From NCBI GenBank assembly GCA_020629545.1, contig JAHDDC010000019.1, forward strand, positions 1 through 51,116: a stretch of DNA of 51,116 bases, given 5' to 3'. Both the position numbers and the translations under genes were made by a program. The stretch comes from Hellea sp. (GTDB lineage Bacteria > Pseudomonadota > Alphaproteobacteria > Caulobacterales > Maricaulaceae). This document shows positions 45,301 to 51,116 of the stretch, piece by piece. The notes under the pieces were generated by a model, which searched no databases, had not been told where the DNA came from, and saw only the letters and a program-made list of their open reading frames with translations. Numbering within the stretch: the first letter of the stretch is position 1; each line of letters starts with the position of its first letter.

Positions 45301-46304
45301 GCAACATCAGCCAATTTTGTTTGACCGAAGGTAGCGCCAAGTAGCTGTCTAACCTCATCTGGATCAAGAGATTGGCAAATTTTGGACTTCAAAATATTTC
45401 TATCGCGATCCGAAAATTTAAGGGGGCTGTTCTCTACATATCCGGCAAGGTGTTTGCGAGCCATACGTAGGCCTTTACCATCACCGTAAAACTTTAGCGT
45501 ATCGTTGTAATGGGAGGTGGCAATCTCGAATTTTTCTTTGATAGCAGGCTCTTCTGTTTTGATACCATCAATCGCGGAACGTATAGACAAAATACTCCAA
45601 GGCCGTCCCACCAAGCTTCGGCCCAGCATAACGCCATCGCATCCAGATTGCTCTAAAGCCTTTCGCGCATCTGCTTCGGTTGCAATATCACCGTTGACAA
45701 AGACAGGGATTTTGACAGCTGATTTAGTCTCCGAGACTGCTATCCAATCCGCGACGCCTTTATAAAATTGACACCGGGTACGGCCATGAACCACAAGAAG
45801 CTTCACACCCGCTTTCTCGGCCATCTGAGCGATATCGGGCGCGTTTCGTAAATCATCATCCCATCCTAACCGCATTTTAAGGGTCACTGGTCGTGTTGTT
45901 GCGCCAATGACAGCATGAACAATTTCCGCCGCACGGACCGGATCTTTCATTAGGGCGGAACCCGATAAACCTGTTGTTACCTTTCGAGCAGGGCACCCCA
46001 TATTAATATCAATAATATGCGCCCCCGCACCTTCGGCGAATTCGGCGCCTTTTGCCATCCATTCGGGTTCACGGCCAACAAGCTGAATGACCAGAGGGTC
46101 AATATCACCGGCACCGGCCGCCCGCGCCTCTGTCTCTGCGCAGCCTTTGGAAATTGTTTCGCTAGCTACCATTTCTGATACCACAAGGCCCGGGCCAAAT
46201 TGCTGCAATACCCGCCGAAAGGGCAAATCTGTAACCCCTGACATTGGCGCGGCTAAAACACGCGACGTCAGGCGATAATTGCCAATAGTAATATCCGATG
46301 TCAT
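45297..46304 (-). CDS. dusB: tRNA-dihydrouridine synthase (NifR3/DusB type)
   Basis: 335 residues. A flavin-dependent TIM barrel that reduces uridines in the tRNA D-loop. LAAPMSGVTDLPFRR is the FMN-binding start, the catalytic cysteine is in NMGCPARKV, and GRTRCQFYKGVADW and VNGDIATEADARKAL are conserved. In alphaproteobacteria it is historically called nifR3 and precedes ntrBC, as here. It is divergent from ispDF with 65 bases between them, which should hold the promoter of the whole ntr run. Confidence 0.95.
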   Translation of the reverse strand: MTSDITIGNYRLTSRVLAAPMSGVTDLPFRRVLQQFGPGLVVSEMVASETISKGCAETEARAAGAGDIDPLVIQLVGREPEWMAKGAEFAEGAGAHIIDINMGCPARKVTTGLSGSALMKDPVRAAEIVHAVIGATTRPVTLKMRLGWDDDLRNAPDIAQMAEKAGVKLLVVHGRTRCQFYKGVADWIAVSETKSAVKIPVFVNGDIATEADARKALEQSGCDGVMLGRSLVGRPWSILSIRSAIDGIKTEEPAIKEKFEIATSHYNDTLKFYGDGKGLRMARKHLAGYVENSPLKFSDRDRNILKSKICQSLDPDEVRQLLGATFGQTKLADVA

Positions 46305-46369
46305 AGTTTATCTCTTTGGCATAGCCATTAGGCTTTGCACAATAATTCATCACGCATTGAAAGGGATTT

Positions 46370-47533
46370 GTGGTCAAAATAGCACAAATTTTAGTCGCCG
46401 CAGGCACTGGCGCACGATTTAGAGGCGACACACCCAAGCAATACTCGGCCTTAGGGGGGAAAACGGTACTGCGGCGAACCCTAGACAACCTTCAAGACGC
46501 CCTACCCCAAACACGTGCATTCGTTATTGTCCACGCAGACGGGGATGAATGGCTTAAATCGGCTTTGGACGGCTTTGACGGAGCGATAATAACCGTGCCT
46601 GGCGGGGCAACGCGATGTCTGTCTGTTCGCGCCGGGATGGCAACACTGGAAGATTTGGAACCAGACTATGTTTTCATACACGATGCCGCACGGCCATTTG
46701 TAAACGCAGGCGTTATGGCGGAGCTTACAGAAACATTGTCGACTAAACAAGCCGCTGTCCCGGTTTTGCCTGTGGTGGATGCGGTCAAAGAATTTAAAGG
46801 GGAAGAATTGGGCGCAGATTTGGCCCGAGGAGAAATGAGACGTGTTCAAACGCCTCAAGCATTTCGATATCCTGATATATGGCCGTTCTATCGATCCATG
46901 GATGAACGTGCCGATTATGCGGATGATATCGCCGTGGCACGAAAAGCAGGTTTGTCAATCGGTACAGTTGACGGGGATGAAAGAACCTTCAAGATTACAT
47001 TTCCAGAGGATTTAGATAAAGCGAGACGGCTTTTGGGACGTAACACTTATATTGCCACAGGCGCCGGGTTCGACGTGCACCGTATAGAGCCAGGGAGCTC
47101 GCTATGGTTATGCGGCGTGGAGATTAAGGCTGGGTTTTCACTTAAAGGTCACAGTGATGCCGACGTAGGCTTGCATGCCTTAGCTGATGCTATTTACGGC
47201 GCATTGGCTGAAGGCGATATCGGCGATCACTTTCCGCCAACCGATCCAAAATGGAAAGGTACAGAATCTTATGTTTTCTTAAGCCACGCCAAAGAAAGAG
47301 TTTTGGCCCGGGGCGGTCAGCTGCAACATATTGATGTGACGCTGATATGCGAAAAACCAAAAGTCAAACCGCATCGTCAGGCCATGCGCGAAAGAATTTC
47401 AAGCCTTTTGGAATTGCCAATTAACCGCGTCAGCGTAAAAGCAACGACTACGGAAAAACTTGGATTTACCGGTCGCGGCGAAGGCATTGCCGCGCAGGCC
47501 AGCGCCACGATTGAATTGACTGATGAAGGATAG
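46370..47533 (+). CDS. ispDF: Bifunctional IspD/IspF isoprenoid synthesis enzyme
   Basis: 387 residues. The N-terminal IspD part (about 1-225) is the 2-C-methylerythritol 4-phosphate cytidylyltransferase, with AAGTGARFRGDTPKQY and FIHDAARPFV. The C-terminal IspF part (about 228-387) is the 2,4-cyclodiphosphate synthase, with GFDVHRIEPGSSLWLCGVEI, zinc ligands in FDVH and GHSDADVGLHA, and GDIGDHFPPTD. Such fusions are common in alphaproteobacteria. The start is GTG at 46370 with AAGGGA a few bases upstream. The stop overlaps the next gene by 11 bases. Confidence 0.97.
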   Translation: MVKIAQILVAAGTGARFRGDTPKQYSALGGKTVLRRTLDNLQDALPQTRAFVIVHADGDEWLKSALDGFDGAIITVPGGATRCLSVRAGMATLEDLEPDYVFIHDAARPFVNAGVMAELTETLSTKQAAVPVLPVVDAVKEFKGEELGADLARGEMRRVQTPQAFRYPDIWPFYRSMDERADYADDIAVARKAGLSIGTVDGDERTFKITFPEDLDKARRLLGRNTYIATGAGFDVHRIEPGSSLWLCGVEIKAGFSLKGHSDADVGLHALADAIYGALAEGDIGDHFPPTDPKWKGTESYVFLSHAKERVLARGGQLQHIDVTLICEKPKVKPHRQAMRERISSLLELPINRVSVKATTTEKLGFTGRGEGIAAQASATIELTDEG

Positions 47534-48014
47534 CGCTATTCAATCACTTGCGGCTGAGATTATATCAGAAGCCCGTGCTCAAGGCCTTACAATTGCGACA
47601 GCGGAAAGCTGTACAGGTGGATGGATAGGCAAAGCGTTGACGGATATTTCCGGCTCTTCAAGAGCCTATAAAGGCAGCCTGATTGCCTATCATAATTCCG
47701 TCAAAGAAAACCTATTAGGCGTCCCAAAAGATACAATGATAGAATATGGCGCGGTCAGTGAAGAGGTCGCCAGAGAAATGGCGAAAAATTGTGCTCAGGT
47801 TTTTGGTGTGGACATTGCTGTTTCGGTGACCGGAATTGCTGGCCCCAGCGGCGGGTCAAATGAGAAGCCGGTTGGCTTGGTGCATATGGCCATTGCACAT
47901 GATACTAACGTCAAACATCACCGATATGAATTTAGAGGAACGGGCCGTGAAGATATCCGGCGTGAAGCCGTATTGGCGGCCCTAGAGCTTTTAATGGCTG
48001 AAATGAAAGGGTAA
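47523..48014 (+). CDS. pncC: CinA-family nicotinamide-nucleotide amidohydrolase
   Basis: 163 residues, only the CinA C-terminal domain. It deamidates nicotinamide mononucleotide to nicotinate mononucleotide in pyridine nucleotide recycling. The diagnostic segments are TAESCTGGWIGKALTDISGSS with the catalytic serine, GSLIAYHNSVKENLLGV and VTGIAGPSGGSNEKPVGLVH. The molybdopterin-binding N-terminal domain of full CinA is absent, as in E. coli PncC. It overlaps ispDF by 11 bases and is convergent with the RatA-like gene. Confidence 0.93.
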   Translation: MKDSAIQSLAAEIISEARAQGLTIATAESCTGGWIGKALTDISGSSRAYKGSLIAYHNSVKENLLGVPKDTMIEYGAVSEEVAREMAKNCAQVFGVDIAVSVTGIAGPSGGSNEKPVGLVHMAIAHDTNVKHHRYEFRGTGREDIRREAVLAALELLMAEMKG

Positions 48015-48050
48015 TTTGATCCGGATATGAAACGGGTCTTGGACTTGATC

Positions 48051-48536
48051 TTAGCTGATTTTAAGATCCGGGTCTCCGACTTTCTCGCAAGTCTGGCTCG
48101 CCTTTTTCACAAACAAATTCATTATGTGATCGCCAGCTTTCCCAAATTTGTCACGCAATAACATATTGAGCGGGAATGCTTTTAAATCTACCGAAACGTA
48201 AAAATCGATCATCGTAGATCCGTCAGAAAGTTCTTTAAATTCCCAGCTGTTTTCAAGCGATTTGACAGCGCCTCCGGAACCCGACTTGGTCACGTTTATT
48301 GTATTGTTTTGTCGATCGATGGTAACTTTGGACTTAAAAGTTTCTGAAATGAACTTGAAACTAACGGTAGCTTCAGCCTCGAAACTCTCGACATGGTCTG
48401 ATATCTGCTGCCGGTTCTTGACCCTGAGTGCCGATAACAAATTGATGAATGACGGATATTGTTCAACGTTTGCCACCAGCTCAAGCAAATCTTCTGGACG
48501 GTGCATAACCCGTCTTTCCAAGCGCGTCTTAGGCAT
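48051..48536 (-). CDS. RatA/Coq10-like START-domain protein
   Basis: 161 residues, polyketide cyclase/START fold. The N-terminus PKTRLERRVMHRPEDLLELVANVEQYPSFINL is typical of the Coq10/RatA family: a lipid-binding pocket that aids ubiquinone use in mitochondria, and in E. coli described as affecting 70S assembly. In alphaproteobacteria it usually follows lipA, as here, overlapping its stop by one base (TAATG). A Coq10-like ubiquinone-binding role is more likely here than a toxin, because no partner antitoxin (RatB) gene adjoins. That is inference. Confidence 0.85.
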   Translation of the reverse strand: MPKTRLERRVMHRPEDLLELVANVEQYPSFINLLSALRVKNRQQISDHVESFEAEATVSFKFISETFKSKVTIDRQNNTINVTKSGSGGAVKSLENSWEFKELSDGSTMIDFYVSVDLKAFPLNMLLRDKFGKAGDHIMNLFVKKASQTCEKVGDPDLKIS

Positions 48537-49495
48537 TATCTCCGCGACCTACGCGCCGCTTGCAACTTTGCGAAGTCTGAGTCTGCGTGATAGCTTGATC
48601 GTGTTAACGGTGTTGCAGAAACCAGCAAAAAGCCTTTGGCTTTGGCAATTGTCTCATAGGCTTTGAACTCTTCCGGGGTCACAAATCGATCTATTGGCGC
48701 ATGCTTTCGAGTTGGCTGCAGATATTGCCCAATTGTCAGAAAATCGATCCCTGCCGAACGCATATCGTCCATGACCTGCATGACTTCTTCCTTGGTTTCT
48801 CCAAGACCGACCATGAGGCCAGACTTCGTAAACTGATTAGGATCGCGCTCTTTGACTTTCTCCAGCAAACGTAAGGAGTGGTAATAGCGAGCGCCCGGAC
48901 GGATCTTGAGATATAGGCGCGGAACTGTCTCGAGATTATGATTGAAAACATCTGGACGCGCATCAATTACGGTCTCTGTTGCGCCATCTTTACGAAGAAA
49001 GTCTGGCGTAAGAATTTCAATGGTCGTTTTCGGAGACTGTTCGCGAATAGCATTGATGACATCGACAAAATACTGCGCACCACCATCGGCTAGATCATCG
49101 CGATCAACAGATGTGATCACGACATGCGACAATCCCATTTCCTTAACGGCGAATCCTATTTTTCCTGCTTCCTCCTGATCGACGGGCCCAGGAAGTCCCG
49201 TTTTTACATTACAGAACGCGCAAGCCCGTGTGCATGTATCGCCCAAGATCATGAAAGTCGCGTGAGACTTCTCCCAGCATTCGCCAATATTCGGGCATGC
49301 GGCCTCTTCACATACTGTTACTAATCCTTTGTCATGAACAATCTTGCGCGTCTCCGCATAGCCTTTGGAAGTCGGAGCTTTCACCCTGATCCAGCTTGGC
49401 TTCCTGAGCACTTCACTATCCGGGCGATTAGCTTTTTCCGGATGACGGGGTCGCGGCGTCTCTTTAGAACCTGTTTTATCAATCAATACTGTCAT
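48536..49495 (-). CDS. lipA: Lipoyl synthase
   Basis: 319 residues. A radical SAM enzyme that inserts two sulfurs into octanoyl groups on the 2-oxoacid dehydrogenases and the glycine cleavage H protein. The auxiliary cluster cysteines are in [12 protein letters not shown], the radical SAM motif CTRACAFCN follows, and the C-terminal SSYHADSDF carries the RSSY serine cluster ligand. All are present. The ribosome site is unremarkable. It is divergent from the acyltransferase gene. Confidence 0.97.
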   Translation of the reverse strand: MTVLIDKTGSKETPRPRHPEKANRPDSEVLRKPSWIRVKAPTSKGYAETRKIVHDKGLVTVCEEAACPNIGECWEKSHATFMILGDTCTRACAFCNVKTGLPGPVDQEEAGKIGFAVKEMGLSHVVITSVDRDDLADGGAQYFVDVINAIREQSPKTTIEILTPDFLRKDGATETVIDARPDVFNHNLETVPRLYLKIRPGARYYHSLRLLEKVKERDPNQFTKSGLMVGLGETKEEVMQVMDDMRSAGIDFLTIGQYLQPTRKHAPIDRFVTPEEFKAYETIAKAKGFLLVSATPLTRSSYHADSDFAKLQAARRSRR

Positions 49496-49605
49496 GGCCG
49501 CTAAATGAGCCCTAAATCTGCCAATTACAATAGTTTTTGGCTCTAAATTTGCGGGAAATTAACCCTCACCTGATATCCCATCGCAAAAAAGTGAATGGTG
49601 TTAGC

Positions 49606-50700
49606 ATGTTTTCTAAAGTCACAATACGGGATGGGCACGACAATTTTTTCACGCCCGTGCGCTTACTATTCGCCCTCATGGTACTTGTCGGACATGCTTT
49701 CGTGGTTGTTCTCGGCAATCCATCAGATGAGCCAGCCATCTTTTTCCACTACAGACCGAGTTATTTGGCCGTAAACTTATTCTTCATCGCATCGGGCTTT
49801 TTGGTGACCAAAAGCATGCTCTATCGGGAAGATACAGTGGAATATGGCGCGGCGCGGACCCTTCGAATATATCCGGCCCTGATTGTTCACGTCTTGTTTG
49901 TAATGTTTGTGATTGGTCCCTTCGTGACGAACATGCCATTGCTTGAATTTTTTAAGCATCCCGACTTTTGGACTCAGCCTCTACAGGTTTTAAGCTTTTA
50001 TCAGACCGATATGTTTTTGCCCGGCGCATTCGAACGAAATCACGAAGCGATCGGATCCGGCGCGCTTTGGACCCTGCGTTATGAAGTTCTGGCCTATATC
50101 GGGACTGCAATCGCATTTATGCTTGGGCTTTTGAAACACAAATGGATGTTGATCATGCAGTTTGTGATCTTCGTTATTGCTTGGCCACTTGCCCATTTGA
50201 CCGGTATTTATGATCAAGTCCCGGCCACTATTCAATCCATCCTAAGGTTTGGTCTGGCCTATGGCCTGGGAGCCGCAATCTATGCGCTGCAGGACAAACT
50301 TTCCTTCCATATTCTGGGTGTCTTTATATTGGGACTGATCGCGGGGTTGTTTAATGGTACCGTCTGGTTTGAAATCATCGTCACAATCTGGCTTGGCTAT
50401 ATGGTTTTCTGGATGGCCTATGTGAAAATTCCGGCCCTCAATGGCCTAAAGTCTCTCAGCGATACATCTTACGGAATCTATATATATCACTGGGTAATAC
50501 TGCAGGCGATTGTCTATTTTATTCCTGGACTAAATCCAGCGCAGCTCATTCTATTGGCTCTACCAATCGTCGTTATTATCTCATATGCGTCTTGGCATCT
50601 GATTGAAAAGCCGATGCTTAAGCGCAAGGTTGGAATGTCAAGATGGATCAAAGGTCTATTAGGCAAAGGCCCGGACAAAGCGGTCGCACCAGCAGAATAA
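49606..50700 (+). CDS. Acyltransferase 3 family membrane protein
   Basis: 364 residues from the ATG at 49606; an earlier TTG (49537) would add 23 residues with no good ribosome site. About ten membrane segments. FFTPVRLLFALMVLVGHAF near the start and NLFFIASGFLVTKSMLYRE follow the OafA/NodX acyltransferase pattern: conserved H in the first segment and the R of the ARTLRIYPAL segment. These proteins O-acylate sugars of lipopolysaccharide, peptidoglycan or other glycans across the inner membrane. The C-terminus is a basic cytoplasmic tail. The acceptor is unknown. Confidence 0.87.
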   Translation: MFSKVTIRDGHDNFFTPVRLLFALMVLVGHAFVVVLGNPSDEPAIFFHYRPSYLAVNLFFIASGFLVTKSMLYREDTVEYGAARTLRIYPALIVHVLFVMFVIGPFVTNMPLLEFFKHPDFWTQPLQVLSFYQTDMFLPGAFERNHEAIGSGALWTLRYEVLAYIGTAIAFMLGLLKHKWMLIMQFVIFVIAWPLAHLTGIYDQVPATIQSILRFGLAYGLGAAIYALQDKLSFHILGVFILGLIAGLFNGTVWFEIIVTIWLGYMVFWMAYVKIPALNGLKSLSDTSYGIYIYHWVILQAIVYFIPGLNPAQLILLALPIVVIISYASWHLIEKPMLKRKVGMSRWIKGLLGKGPDKAVAPAE

Positions 50701-50707
50701 TTATTCT

Positions 50708-50730
50708 ACGCGGCAATCGAATAGCCGCGT
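50708..50730. terminator. Possible bidirectional terminator
   Basis: The arms 50708-50714 (ACGCGGC) and 50724-50730 (GCCGCGT) are perfect 7-bp complements with a 9-base loop, between two convergent genes. No clear T-run follows on the plus strand and only an AT-rich tract on the minus strand, so strength is uncertain. Confidence 0.5.
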
Positions 50731-50732
50731 TC

Positions 50733-51116
50733 CTAACGGCGCATATCTGTTCCGAGTAAGGCTTCGATGACTTGCAAGCGCATGACGTCCCGTAATTCCT
50801 GTATCTCGACTTGCTCTATCAGGCTGAAAGCTTCGTCAGACATGCCGTAGCGAGCCATGCCCATAGCGATTCTGCTTCGCGCCGTGTCACGTAGCTCGGG
50901 CTGATTAATTTTCAGCGCTGCGCGCTGCGCATCATCAAACAAACCTTTATTGGTCGCATAGTCGGAAAGATCCAGATAAGCACGGTCCTTCAAGTCTTGC
51001 TGCCCAATTTGTTCCGCCTGCTCGAAAACTGTATCAATACGAATTTTTGCTGGATCATCTGGACTTACGCGCGGATTTAACGGACGCTTAGCGCTCGATT
51101 GTTTCGCCGCTTGCTT
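50733..51116 (-). CDS. Unidentified helical-repeat protein, partial (5' end beyond window)
   Basis: The frame runs open to the window edge and covers at least 127 codons, so this is the 3' part of a longer gene. An internal TTG at 50993 is not a credible start. The protein is alpha-helical, with recurring patterns such as FDDAQRAALKI, RDTARSRIAMGMARYGMSDEAFSLIEQVE and LRDVMRLQVIEALL, which look like TPR- or HEAT-type helical repeats. Upstream residues (about 40, K/S/P rich) look like a flexible linker. I do not recognise the family and give no function. Confidence 0.7.
   Translation of the reverse strand, partial: KQAAKQSSAKRPLNPRVSPDDPAKIRIDTVFEQAEQIGQQDLKDRAYLDLSDYATNKGLFDDAQRAALKINQPELRDTARSRIAMGMARYGMSDEAFSLIEQVEIQELRDVMRLQVIEALLGTDMRR

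Noticed and set aside
48051-48536. A toxin-antitoxin system based on the RatA-like protein
   Set aside because: No RatB-like partner adjoins; the gene follows lipA as Coq10-like genes commonly do in alphaproteobacteria.

Overview
The window looks like a chromosomal backbone segment of an alphaproteobacterium, most plausibly a marine Hyphomonadaceae or Maricaulales type near the Caulobacter line (inference from gene content and order; base composition looks moderate but was not counted). Supporting signs are the nifR3/dusB-ntrB-ntrC-ntrY-ntrX-trkA-trkH-hfq-hflX run, the queA-tgt/cyclophilin/coaD block, the tig-clpP-clpX-lon block, arginine succinyltransferase (ast) genes next to an M20 hydrolase, and OmpA-like barrels with cysteine-pair linkers. 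No phage, insertion sequence, CRISPR array, rRNA or plasmid function was seen. Coding density is very high and many genes overlap by 1-16 bases.

Layout. 1-5434: partial tRNA-His, an M48 lipoprotein protease with a His-rich N-terminus, a large AsmA-family protein and phenylalanine 4-hydroxylase. 5421-10493: a tightly coupled minus-strand operon (M20 hydrolase, astA, astD, astB) for arginine catabolism. 10594-18164: OmpA-family barrel, tRNA-Lys, tgt and queA (queuosine), two cyclophilins, coaD, and a second OmpA-like barrel with a different C-terminus. 18311-20256: alpha/beta hydrolase, ttcA, tRNA-Asp. 20413-23955: a compact plus-strand cassette (sulfotransferase, GT2 glycosyltransferase, NAD-dependent epimerase, methyltransferase) lying between tRNA-Asp and tRNA-Val. 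23967-30150: tRNA-Val, lon, clpX, clpP and tig, the protein quality-control block. 30356-34591: DedA-family protein, ccmE diverging from ccmA-ccmB-ccmC-ccmD-mazG (cytochrome c maturation). 34594-46304: hflX, hfq, trkH, trkA, ntrX, ntrY, ntrC, ntrB, dusB, linking nitrogen sensing, K+ uptake and RNA regulation. 46370-51116: ispDF, a CinA-type amidase, a RatA/Coq10-like protein, lipA, a membrane acyltransferase, and the 3' part of an unidentified gene.

Functional themes. The amino acid genes (phhA, ast) meet tail to tail. The Ntr proteins both lack the GAFTGA sigma-54 loop, so they probably control promoters differently from enteric NtrC. The two OmpA-like proteins are paralogues that share a barrel and a C-W-D-G/N-S cysteine-pair linker but carry different C-terminal domains. 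The sulfotransferase cassette is the most accessory-looking stretch and the best candidate for a lineage-specific surface glycan modification.

No stretch over 300 bases is empty. The longest protein-free interval, 12049-12424, holds tRNA-Lys and the upstream region of the first OmpA gene. 20071-20412 holds tRNA-Asp and otherwise shows nothing recognisable.
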